Below are positions 1-7,087 of a DNA stretch of 19,005 nt, piece by piece. The stretch is from the NCBI GenBank assembly GCA_019428955.1, contig JAHYJF010000034.1, positions 1 to 19,005 of the forward strand, read 5' to 3'. Under the pieces are notes generated by a model. That model was not told the origin of the DNA. It saw only the letters and a list, made by a program, of their open reading frames with translations, and made no database searches. Source of the DNA: Burkholderiaceae bacterium. GTDB lineage: Bacteria > Pseudomonadota > Gammaproteobacteria > Burkholderiales > Burkholderiaceae_E. Both the position numbers and the translations under genes were made by a program. The first letter of the stretch is position 1; each line of letters opens with the position of its first letter.

Positions 1-621
1 GATGAATCCGGGCCGAGCAAGACAGGGGCCAACCGGGAGATGGCGAGCTCTGAGCTGGTGGCGCTGATCGCGGCAGAACAGATCCGGGATATCTCGGCGA
101 CCACCGAGAAGCTGATTGCCAACGACATCGACCAGATTTGCGCGCGGTTGCTGGCGGCGCGAGAAGTAAGGATCTTCGGCGCCCGGCACATGCATGGTGC
201 GGCCATCACGCTGGCCTACGGACTCAGCCGGCTGCGCAGTGGGGTGGCGATGCTGGGCGCGGCCGGTGGCGGGCTGGCGCATGCGATTGCGCAACTCGGG
301 CCTAAAGATGTGATCGTGATCCTCTCGAATGCCCCCCACCCGCGTGGGTTGCTCGACTGGGTTCGCATCGTGGCGGAGCAGGACATCGGTGTCATCGTGG
401 TTTCCGACGCCCGCGACCGGTCGCTGGCGCGGGCGGCCGAATACGCGCTTGTTTGTGAAATGGACAGCAGGTCGTACGGCGCCGGCACGACTTCCGTGAT
501 CTCGGCCCTTGAGGGACTCCTGGCGGTAATGGCACGGCGCCTGGGCGAGGGCGGTCAAATCGAACTACAGCGTCGGGAACGCATCATCAGTGAACTTGAG
601 GCTGTGGTGGTCGGCTCGTAG
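1..621 (+). CDS. RpiR/MurR-family transcriptional regulator, SIS domain (5' end missing)
   Basis: The frame is open from base 1 to the TAG at 619-621, giving 206 visible residues, so the gene almost certainly begins upstream of the window. What remains is the sugar isomerase (SIS) domain of an RpiR-type regulator. It has the linker with an acidic helix, the 'REVRIFGAR' strand and loop, a 'LGPKDVIVILSNAPHPRG' segment matching the family's usual phosphosugar-contact strand, and 'DIGVIVVSDARDRSLARAAEYAL'. Full-length members are about 280-300 residues with an N-terminal helix-turn-helix of roughly 75 residues, which is the missing part. Members usually sense a phosphosugar or other small anion and repress or activate a nearby catabolic operon. 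The TRAP transporter cluster starting 85 bases downstream on the same strand is the obvious candidate target (inference). An ATG at 40 is in frame, but it lies inside the conserved fold and has a poorly spaced ribosome site, so I do not take it as the start. Confidence 0.85.
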   Translation, partial: DESGPSKTGANREMASSELVALIAAEQIRDISATTEKLIANDIDQICARLLAAREVRIFGARHMHGAAITLAYGLSRLRSGVAMLGAAGGGLAHAIAQLGPKDVIVILSNAPHPRGLLDWVRIVAEQDIGVIVVSDARDRSLARAAEYALVCEMDSRSYGAGTTSVISALEGLLAVMARRLGEGGQIELQRRERIISELEAVVVGS

Positions 622-642
622 CCGGGCTGCCACAGATGGAGC

Positions 643-652
643 AGGAATTCCT
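643..652. promoter_or_regulatory. 10-bp palindrome upstream of the TAXI gene; possible operator
   Basis: AGGAATTCCT is a perfect 10-bp palindrome within the 85-base gap between the RpiR-type gene and the TAXI binding-protein gene. RpiR-family proteins bind short AT-centred inverted repeats, so this could be the operator, but a palindrome this short can arise by chance. It is followed by G-rich and T-rich sequence (665-671) that does not form a convincing terminator. Confidence 0.25.
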
Positions 653-706
653 CTGCGGGGGAATGGTTTTTGGAGTGGGACTCTCATTATCTAGGAGAAC
701 GTTGCA

Positions 707-1690
707 ATGAGTAGAAAACTGAAACTGTCTGGTGCGCTTGGCGCCATCGTCTGCGCGGGCCTGGTGGCTGCGTCGGCACCGGCCGCTGCGGCCGATCAAC
801 GGTTCGTCACCATCGGTACGGGTGGCGTCACCGGCGTCTACTACGCAGCCGGCGGCGCGATCTGCCGCCTGGTCAACAAGGACCGCAAGGCCACCAACAT
901 CCGCTGCTCGGTCGAGAGTACCGGCGGCTCGGTATACAACATCAACACCATCCGCGCCGGCGAACTCGACCTCGGGGTGGCGCAGTCTGACTGGCAATAC
1001 AACGCCTACAAGGGCATGTCGAAATTCAAGGATGACGGCGCAATGACCGAGTTGCGCGCGGTCTTCTCGCTGCATCCCGAGCCGTTCACGGTGCTGGCGC
1101 GCAAGGAAGCCAACATCAAGACCTTCGCCGATTTCAAGGGCAAGCGCTTCAACGTCGGCAACCCCGGCTCAGGTACCCGTGCCTCGATGGACGAGCTGCT
1201 CAGTGCGCTCGGTTGGAAGGTCACCGACTTCTCGCTCGCTTCCGAGCTGAAGGCCGACGAGCACGGCGCCGCACTGTGCGACAACAAGATCGATGGCTTC
1301 TTCTACGGCGTCGGTCATCCCTCGGCAAATATCCAGGATCCGACCACCACCTGCGGTGCCAAGCTGATGCCGCTGGTTGGCCCGGCGATCGACAAGCTGG
1401 TGGCTGGCAATCCGTACTACGCCAAAGTTGAAATCCCGGGAGGCATCTATGCCAACAACCCGACCCCGACCCCGACCTATGGCGTGATGGCCACGTTCGT
1501 GTCGTCGAGCAAGGTCTCGCCTGATCTGGTCTACCAGATCGTCAAGGCAGTGTTCGAGAACTTCGACGATTTCAAGAAACTCCATCCCGCGTTTGCGCAC
1601 CTGAACCAGAAGGACATGATCAAGAACGGTCTGTCCGCTCCGCTGCATGACGGCGCGATCAAGTACTACAAAGAGAAAGGCTGGATGTAA
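707..1690 (+). CDS. TAXI-family TRAP transporter substrate-binding protein
   Basis: This 327-residue protein has a clear Sec signal peptide: positive n-region MSRKLK, a hydrophobic core, and AAA-type cleavage near residue 29. It should therefore work in the periplasm. The mature start 'RFVTIGTGGVTGVYYAAGGAICRLVN' is the hallmark of the TAXI (TRAP-associated extracytoplasmic immunogenic) family. Later family segments include 'STGGSVYNINTIRAGELDLGVAQSD', the 'FKGKRFNVGNPGSGTR' hinge region, and the C-terminal FENFDDFKKLHPAF helix. Length is normal for the family. TAXI proteins capture substrate for fused 4TM-12TM permeases, and that permease gene follows. The few characterised members bind C5 dicarboxylates such as glutamate or 2-oxoglutarate; the substrate here is unknown. 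The ATG is preceded by an AGGAGA ribosome site at suitable spacing. A stable hairpin lies just after the stop codon, which may give this gene higher expression than the permease. Confidence 0.93.
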   Translation: MSRKLKLSGALGAIVCAGLVAASAPAAAADQRFVTIGTGGVTGVYYAAGGAICRLVNKDRKATNIRCSVESTGGSVYNINTIRAGELDLGVAQSDWQYNAYKGMSKFKDDGAMTELRAVFSLHPEPFTVLARKEANIKTFADFKGKRFNVGNPGSGTRASMDELLSALGWKVTDFSLASELKADEHGAALCDNKIDGFFYGVGHPSANIQDPTTTCGAKLMPLVGPAIDKLVAGNPYYAKVEIPGGIYANNPTPTPTYGVMATFVSSSKVSPDLVYQIVKAVFENFDDFKKLHPAFAHLNQKDMIKNGLSAPLHDGAIKYYKEKGWM

Positions 1691-1702
1691 GCAGGCAGCA
1701 TC

Positions 1703-1728
1703 GGACCGGGCCCGTTTGGGCTCGGTTC
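1703..1728 (+). promoter_or_regulatory. Intercistronic RNA hairpin between TAXI binding protein and permease
   Basis: The arms GGACCGGGCCC (1703-1713) and GGGCTCGGTTC (1718-1728) pair over 11 positions, two of them G-U in RNA, around a GTTT loop. The hairpin starts 12 bases after the binding-protein stop codon. No T-run follows, so it is not a standard intrinsic terminator. In binding-protein-dependent transport operons such a hairpin often protects the upstream message from 3' decay and so raises binding protein relative to permease. That role is inferred here. Confidence 0.65.
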
Positions 1729-1842
1729 TGTAGCACGAACCTGCAAGGCGTGGGCGATCCACGGCGCCTCGCTAAATTGCCGGGGCGGCAGGGCTCGGCT
1801 CGCCGTCGACCGGTGCTGTGGTGGCGCAAGGAGGAGGCAGAC

Positions 1843-4434
1843 ATGAGCAAGAAGGCCGAGCAGGCAGCCCAATCAGACAGCGAGAAAATCAAGGAGCTGG
1901 TTGCCGAGACTGATACCGGGGGACGCAATCCCACCGGCTTCGTCGCGCAACTGGTGCTGGGAGTGGCACTGTTCTGGTCGCTCTTCCAGCTCTGGTATGC
2001 CTCGCCCTTGCCCTACACCTTTGGCGTGCTGGTTTTCAACGCGACCGAGGCGCGCTCGATCCACCTGGCGCTGGCGGTGTTCCTGGCGTTCACCGCTTAT
2101 CCTGCGTTCAAGCGTTCTCCGCGCCAATACGTGCCGGTGATCGACTGGATCCTGGCACTGGCGGGTGCCTTCTGCGCCGGCTACCTCTATCTCTTCTATG
2201 CCCAATTGTCCACTCGGCCCGGGCAACCCATCACCATGGACCTGGTGGTCGCGGTAATCGGGATGACGCTGCTGCTTGAGGGGACCCGGCGGGTGCTGGG
2301 GCCGCCGATGACGGTCGTCGCGCTGCTCTTCCTGGTCTACATGTTCGGCGGCCAGTACATGCCCGAGATGATTGCCCATAAGGGGGCTTCGCTGGCCAAG
2401 GGCATGAACCACATGTGGCTGACGACCGAGGGGGTGTTCGGGATCGCCCTGGGCGTTTCCAGCAGCTTCATCTTCCTGTTCGTGCTCTTTGGTTCCTTGC
2501 TCGACAAGGCCGGCGCGGGCAACTACTTCATCAAGTCGGCGTTCGCGCTGCTCGGTCACATGCGCGGCGGACCGGCCAAGGCGGCGGTGGTGTCGTCGGC
2601 GGCTACCGGCATAATTTCGGGCTCGTCGATCGCCAACGTCGTGACCACCGGCACCTTCACGATCCCGTTGATGAAACGGGTCGGATATCGCCCCGATCAG
2701 GCCGGCGCGGTGGAAGTGTCGAGTTCAGTCAATGGCCAGATCATGCCGCCGGTGATGGGCGCTGCCGCATTCCTGATGGTCGAGTACGTCGGCATTCCCT
2801 ATACCGAGGTGATCAAGCACGCCTTTCTGCCGGCGATCATCTCTTATATCGCGCTCTTCTATATCGTCCACCTCGAGGCGCTCAAGGCCAATATCAGTGG
2901 CCTGCCGCGCCGCGGCCACTCGACCTTCGTCCAGCGGCTGCTGGCCTTCGCCTTCACGGTGCTCGGGCTGATCGTGTTCTCCGGTGTCGTCTACTACGGC
3001 ATTGGCTGGATCAAGGTGGCGTTCCCGAACTCGGCGTTCATGATCATCGGGGTGTTGCTCATGGCGACCTATTTGGGGCTGCTGCGGTACGGATCGCGCC
3101 AGCCGGTGCTCGAACTCGATGACCCCAATGCCCCGGTATTCGAACTGCCCGAAGCCGGGCCGACGCTCAGGTCCGGGCTGCATTACCTGCTCTCGGTGGT
3201 GGTCCTGATCTGGTGCCTGATGGTCGAGCAGCTTTCACCCGGTCTGTCGGCGTTCTGGGCGACGATGTTCATGGTGATGATCATGCTGACGCAACGGCCC
3301 GTTACGGCCTGGATGCGCGGCCAGTCGGGTGAGATCGGCGCCGCCCTGAAGATCGGCTTTCACGACCTGATGGACGGCATGGTCGCCGGGGCGCGCAACA
3401 TGATCGGCATCGGCGTCGCGACCGCGGCGGCCGGCATCATCGTCGGTACCGTTTCCCTGACCGGGATCGGTCTGGTGATGACTGAACTGGTCGAGATGAT
3501 CTCGGGCGGCAACCTGATCGTGATGCTGCTGCTGGTGGCGTTCATCAGCCTGATTCTCGGCATGGGGTTACCGACGACCGCGAACTACATCGTGGTGTCG
3601 ACCCTGATGGCTCCCGTCATCGTTGAACTGGGCGCGCAGTATGGCCTGTTGGTCCCGTTGATTGCCGTTCATATGTTCGTGTTTTATTTCGGACTGATGG
3701 CCGACGTCACGCCGCCGGTGGGGCTGGCATCGTTCGCAGCGGCGGCGATCGCGCGTAGCGATCCGATCAAGACCGGAATCATCGCGTTCTACTACAGCAT
3801 GAGAACCGCGATCCTGCCGTTCCTGTTCATCTTCAACACCGAACTGCTGCTGATCGGGATCCAGTCGCCAATCCACCTGATGATGACCGTGGTTAGCGCC
3901 ACGATCGCGATGCTGATCTTCGCGGCGGCCACCCAGGGATATTTCCTGGTAAGGAGCAAGTGGTACGAGAATGTCATTCTCCTGCTCGTTACCTTCACGC
4001 TCTTCCGGCCAGGGTTCTGGCTCGACATGATCTACCCGCCGTTCAAGGAGATTGCGCCTGCGGAGATCATGCAGATTGCGGAGAGCAAGCCGGCAGATGG
4101 GTGGCTGCGGATCTACGTCGAGGGCGAGTCGCTCGAGGGCAAGGCCGTTAACAAGGGCGTGTTGCTCCCGCTTGGCAAGCCTGGCCCGGGTGCCCAGCGA
4201 CTCAAGGAGGCGGGGCTGACGATCATGGCGTTTGGCGCAGACATCACGGTTGCCGCAGTCAAATTTGGCAGCGCCGCCGAGAAGCTGGGCCTCGAACAAA
4301 GCTTCAAGATCGTCGGACTCGAAGTGCCGAACCAACGACCCGCCAAGCAATGGCTGTTCATTCCGGCGCTCTTGCTGCTGGTCGGCATCATGGCGACGCA
4401 ACGGCGCAGGCTTCAGGTTGCCACGACCACTTAA
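1843..4434 (+). CDS. TRAP transporter fused permease (4TM-12TM, TAXI type) with C-terminal DUF3394 region
   Basis: This is an 863-residue inner-membrane protein. The start at 1843 is chosen because AAGGAGGAGG (1828-1837) sits just upstream; an earlier in-frame start at 1750 would add an arginine-rich, uncharacteristic leader. Roughly the first 200 residues form the small-subunit-like membrane part, and the rest is the large DctM-like subunit. Family motifs include SSAATGIISGSS (251-262), MPPVMGAAAF (301-310), LGMGLPTTANY (572-582) and DVTPPVGLASF (621-631); the latter resemble the ion and substrate hairpin loops of TRAP permeases. After residue about 700 comes a tail matching DUF3394: a membrane segment, an extramembrane stretch with a PDZ-like 'FGSAAEKLGLEQSFKIV' (about 808-824), and a last membrane helix near 837-853 ending in basic residues. 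It would take substrate from the TAXI protein using a sodium or proton gradient. Its stop codon touches the start region of the next gene. Confidence 0.93.
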   Translation: MSKKAEQAAQSDSEKIKELVAETDTGGRNPTGFVAQLVLGVALFWSLFQLWYASPLPYTFGVLVFNATEARSIHLALAVFLAFTAYPAFKRSPRQYVPVIDWILALAGAFCAGYLYLFYAQLSTRPGQPITMDLVVAVIGMTLLLEGTRRVLGPPMTVVALLFLVYMFGGQYMPEMIAHKGASLAKGMNHMWLTTEGVFGIALGVSSSFIFLFVLFGSLLDKAGAGNYFIKSAFALLGHMRGGPAKAAVVSSAATGIISGSSIANVVTTGTFTIPLMKRVGYRPDQAGAVEVSSSVNGQIMPPVMGAAAFLMVEYVGIPYTEVIKHAFLPAIISYIALFYIVHLEALKANISGLPRRGHSTFVQRLLAFAFTVLGLIVFSGVVYYGIGWIKVAFPNSAFMIIGVLLMATYLGLLRYGSRQPVLELDDPNAPVFELPEAGPTLRSGLHYLLSVVVLIWCLMVEQLSPGLSAFWATMFMVMIMLTQRPVTAWMRGQSGEIGAALKIGFHDLMDGMVAGARNMIGIGVATAAAGIIVGTVSLTGIGLVMTELVEMISGGNLIVMLLLVAFISLILGMGLPTTANYIVVSTLMAPVIVELGAQYGLLVPLIAVHMFVFYFGLMADVTPPVGLASFAAAAIARSDPIKTGIIAFYYSMRTAILPFLFIFNTELLLIGIQSPIHLMMTVVSATIAMLIFAAATQGYFLVRSKWYENVILLLVTFTLFRPGFWLDMIYPPFKEIAPAEIMQIAESKPADGWLRIYVEGESLEGKAVNKGVLLPLGKPGPGAQRLKEAGLTIMAFGADITVAAVKFGSAAEKLGLEQSFKIVGLEVPNQRPAKQWLFIPALLLLVGIMATQRRRLQVATTT

Positions 4435-4451
4435 TGAAAGGGGGAAAGCAC

Positions 4452-4886
4452 GTGTTCAAGCAAGTTCTTTTTCCGGTCGACCTTAACGAACCCGCCAGCT
4501 GGCGGAACGCCTTGCCGGTGGCGCTCGAACAGTGCCGTGGCGCGGGAGCGATCCTGCACGTGCTCAGCGTATTGCCGGAGTTCTCGGCGCGGGTCAGCCA
4601 GTATTTTCCCGACCACGCGCGCGAGAAATACCGGGCGGACTCGGTTGCGGATCTGACCAGGTTCGTCAAGGACAACATTCCCGAGGGAATCGACGTTCGT
4701 GAGGTCATCGCCGAAGGCTCGGTCTACGAGGAGATCATGGCCGTCGCCGGGGCGGTTGGGGCCGACCTGATCGTGATGGCGTCGCATGCGCCAAGTACAA
4801 TGAAACATCTGTTACTGGGCGCGAATGCGGACCAGGTCGTGCGCCACAGTGACTGTTCAGTTCTGGTGGTGCGTACCAAGACATAG
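4452..4886 (+). CDS. Universal stress protein (UspA family), TRAP-associated
   Basis: The 144-residue protein has the alpha/beta Usp fold: 'MFKQVLFPVDLNEPASWRNALPVA' at the start, a central 'ILHVLSVLPEF' strand, 'EGSVYEEIMAVAGAVGADLIVMASH', and the C-terminal 'LLLGANADQVVRHSDCSVLVVR'. I chose GTG 4452 because AAAGGGGG (4437-4444) is well placed and the Usp fold starts there. An ATG at 4434 overlapping the permease stop (TAATG) would add six residues (MKGGKH) and is possible. The usual ATP-binding pattern G-2x-G-9x-G(S/T) appears here as A110-S-H-A113-9x-G123-A124, so nucleotide binding may be altered. Usp proteins also sit in TRAP operons, for example TeaD in Halomonas, where it is reported to modulate transporter activity. 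A similar role for this soluble protein is inferred from position alone. Confidence 0.88.
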   Translation: MFKQVLFPVDLNEPASWRNALPVALEQCRGAGAILHVLSVLPEFSARVSQYFPDHAREKYRADSVADLTRFVKDNIPEGIDVREVIAEGSVYEEIMAVAGAVGADLIVMASHAPSTMKHLLLGANADQVVRHSDCSVLVVRTKT

Positions 4887-4939
4887 CCCAATCCGACCGG
4901 CGCCACAGGTCGCTCTGCCGCATCGTCCCGGGTCCGGGC

Positions 4940-4958
4940 GATCGGTATACGACCGATC
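4940..4958. repeat. Inverted repeat before gabD; operator or short hairpin
   Basis: GATCGGT (4940-4946) and ACCGATC (4952-4958) form a perfect 7-bp inverted repeat around ATACG. It lies in the 93-base gap between the Usp gene and the aldehyde dehydrogenase, about 20 bases before the latter's start. It could be a regulator site or a modest RNA hairpin. The AT-rich CATTTATGG that follows is too weak to call a terminator. Confidence 0.4.
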
Positions 4959-4979
4959 CATTTATGGAGAGATGAAAAG

Positions 4980-6431
4980 ATGCAACTCAATGATCCGACG
5001 CTACTGCGCCACCAGTGTTTCATTGACGGCAAGTGGGTCGATGCTGACTCCGGAACCGTACTTGAAGTAGACAACCCAGCCACCGGCGAGGTCATCGGCA
5101 AGGTGCCCCGGATGGGCGCCGCCGAGACCAGCCGCGCCATCGCGGCCGCCCAGGCCGCGCTGCCGGGTTGGCGCGCCAAGACCGCCAGGGAGCGCAGTGG
5201 CGTACTGCGGCGCTGGTTCGAGCTGATGCTGGCCAACCAGGAGGACCTGGCGATTATCATGACCAGCGAGCAGGGCAAGTCGCTGACCGAGTCGCGCGGC
5301 GAAATCGCCTACGCCGCCTCGTTCATCGAGTGGTTTGCCGAGGAAGGCAAGCGCATCTATGGCGACACTATCCCGGCCCAGCAGGGCGATCGCCGGATCG
5401 TTGTGATCAAGGAGCCGATCGGCGTGTGCGCGGCGATCACGCCGTGGAATTTCCCCTCGGCGATGATCACCCGCAAGGCCGGCCCGGCGCTGGCAGCAGG
5501 GTGCACGATGATCTGCAAGCCGGCGTCTGCGACGCCGCTTTCGGCCCTGGCGCTGGCGGTACTTGCCGAGCGTGCCGGGTTGCCGGCCGGCGTGCTCAAC
5601 GTGGTTACCGGTTCAGCCCAGCAGATTGGGGCCGAACTGACCTCCAACCCGATCGTGCGCAAGCTCACCTTTACCGGCTCGACCGAGATCGGCAAGGAAC
5701 TGCTGGCGCAATGCGCGGGCACCGTCAAGAAGACCTCGATGGAACTGGGCGGCAACGCACCCTTCATCGTCTTCGACGACGCTGACCTCGATGCTGCGGT
5801 GGCCGGTGCCGTCGCCTCCAAGTATCGCAACAGCGGCCAGACCTGTGTCTGTACCAATCGCTTCCTGGTGCAGGCTGGGGTCTACGACACTTTCGCGGCC
5901 AAGTTCGCCACGGCGGTCGCCGAACTCAAGGTCGGCAACGGGCTTGAAGACGGCGTCAACCAGGGCCCGCTGATCGACCTCAATGCGGTCGCCAAGGTCG
6001 AGGAGCACATCGCCGACGCAGTGAGCAAGGGCGCGCGGGTCACGGTCGGCGGCAAACGCCATGCGCTTGGCCGGAGTTTCTTCGAACCCACCGTGATCGC
6101 CGACGTCACCACCAAGATGCTGATTTCGGCTGAGGAAACCTTCGGACCGGTGGCGCCGTTGTTCCGCTTCGAGACCGAAGAGCAGGCGATGCAGATGGCC
6201 AACGACACACCCTTCGGGCTCGCGGCCTACTTCTATAGCCGCGACATCGGCAGGGTGTGGCGGGTTTCCGAGGCGCTGGAATACGGCATCGTCGGGATCA
6301 ACACCGGGATCATTTCGACCGAAGTCGCGCCGTTCGGCGGCATGAAGGAGTCGGGAACCGGGCGCGAAGGGTCCAAGTACGGGATCGAGGACTACCTCGA
6401 GATCAAGTACCTCTGCATGGCAGGGGTCTAG
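4980..6431 (+). CDS. gabD: Succinate-semialdehyde dehydrogenase, GabD-like (NAD(P)+ dependent)
   Basis: This 483-residue aldehyde dehydrogenase is nearly the same length as E. coli GabD (482). It oxidises succinate semialdehyde to succinate in the cytoplasm, feeding the TCA cycle from GABA, 4-hydroxybutyrate or related compounds. Visible elements are TPWNFP (154-159) with the oxyanion-hole asparagine 157, K180 in the cofactor site, FTGSTEIGK (231-239), catalytic base E255 in MELGGNAP, and nucleophile C289 in NSGQTCVC. The second cysteine, C291, matches the CVC pair typical of the SSADH branch and known as a redox switch in human SSADH. 'AMITRKAGPALAAGCT' (161-175) is also typical of GabD. GGAGAG precedes the ATG. 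The gene follows a TAXI-TRAP/Usp cluster on the same strand, suggesting it acts on a product of the imported substrate. Glutarate semialdehyde is an alternative substrate. Its stop codon overlaps that of convergent tesA. Confidence 0.88.
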   Translation: MQLNDPTLLRHQCFIDGKWVDADSGTVLEVDNPATGEVIGKVPRMGAAETSRAIAAAQAALPGWRAKTARERSGVLRRWFELMLANQEDLAIIMTSEQGKSLTESRGEIAYAASFIEWFAEEGKRIYGDTIPAQQGDRRIVVIKEPIGVCAAITPWNFPSAMITRKAGPALAAGCTMICKPASATPLSALALAVLAERAGLPAGVLNVVTGSAQQIGAELTSNPIVRKLTFTGSTEIGKELLAQCAGTVKKTSMELGGNAPFIVFDDADLDAAVAGAVASKYRNSGQTCVCTNRFLVQAGVYDTFAAKFATAVAELKVGNGLEDGVNQGPLIDLNAVAKVEEHIADAVSKGARVTVGGKRHALGRSFFEPTVIADVTTKMLISAEETFGPVAPLFRFETEEQAMQMANDTPFGLAAYFYSRDIGRVWRVSEALEYGIVGINTGIISTEVAPFGGMKESGTGREGSKYGIEDYLEIKYLCMAGV

Positions 6432-7087
6432 GACGCGCGCCGCGTCTCCCGCAGCAGGGGTTCCAGTGCCGGCCAGACGTTGTCCAGCAGAAGCGGCTGC
6501 GCCGCCTCGGTGGGATGAATCCGGTCGGCCTGGAACAACTCGTTGCGATCAGCCACGCGTTCGAGGAAGAACGGCAGGCGGGCAGCGCGCTCGCTGCGCG
6601 CGACATCGGTGAAGATCCGCGCGAAGCGTTCCGAGTAAACCCGGCCGTAATTGGGTGGAACCTGCATTCCGAGCAACAGCACCTTTGCCCCGCTGCCGCG
6701 CGCGTTGGCCGCGATCTGGCGCAGGTTGGCTGCGCTGGCGGCGAGGTTGAGGCCACGCAAGGCGTCGTTGCCACCGAGTTCAACGATCAGGATGGCGGGA
6801 CGATGGGCGGCGAGCAGTTCACCAATTCGATTGCGCCCGCCAGCGGTAGTCTCGCCGCTGACGCTGGCGTTCACGACCTGATGACCAAACCCTTTGCTCG
6901 CGAGGCGCTGGCGCAGCAGCTCCACCCAGCCAGTGCCGCGGCGCAGGCCGTATTCCGCCGACAGGCTGTCACCGAGCACCAAAATTACCGGACCGCTGGC
7001 CGGCGCGGCGTGAGCCGGGCGACCGAGGACCAGTGCGGCTACACTGAGGAGCAAGAATGCGAGCGAAAGAAGGGGTAATTTCTTCAT
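6428..7087 (-). CDS. tesA: Periplasmic SGNH hydrolase: arylesterase / acyl-CoA thioesterase I / lysophospholipase L1
   Basis: The 219-residue protein has a signal peptide (MKK, leucine-rich core, cleavage after AHA near residue 27). SGNH blocks follow in order: GDSLS with nucleophile S41, G78 in SVSGETTAGG, N107 in GGNDALRG, and D188-x-x-H191 in DRIHPT. It should hydrolyse acyl esters and thioesters in the periplasm, as E. coli TesA/ApeA does. I chose the ATG at 7085-7087 because the signal peptide starts there; upstream codons in the same frame are antisense to ybbA. This ATG overlaps the ATG of divergent ybbA (CATG, 7085-7088), so each promoter must lie inside the other gene. I see no strong ribosome site on this strand. 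The stop overlaps that of gabD through a shared CTAG (6428-6431). Confidence 0.92.
   Translation of the reverse strand: MKKLPLLSLAFLLLSVAALVLGRPAHAAPASGPVILVLGDSLSAEYGLRRGTGWVELLRQRLASKGFGHQVVNASVSGETTAGGRNRIGELLAAHRPAILIVELGGNDALRGLNLAASAANLRQIAANARGSGAKVLLLGMQVPPNYGRVYSERFARIFTDVARSERAARLPFFLERVADRNELFQADRIHPTEAAQPLLLDNVWPALEPLLRETRRAS

Noticed and set aside
1455..1481. Short CCGACC-type tandem repeat encoding Pro-Thr repeats in the TAXI protein
   Set aside because: Only about three units, and they sit in a surface loop that is variable in the family; not a meaningful repeat.
1750..1842. 31-codon N-terminal extension of the TAXI permease
   Set aside because: It is arginine-rich and hydrophilic, and the strong AAGGAGGAGG site points to ATG 1843.
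6257..7078. Plus-strand open frame (273 codons) running on from the gabD region
   Set aside because: It overlaps gabD out of frame and is antisense to tesA, whose SGNH blocks are clear.
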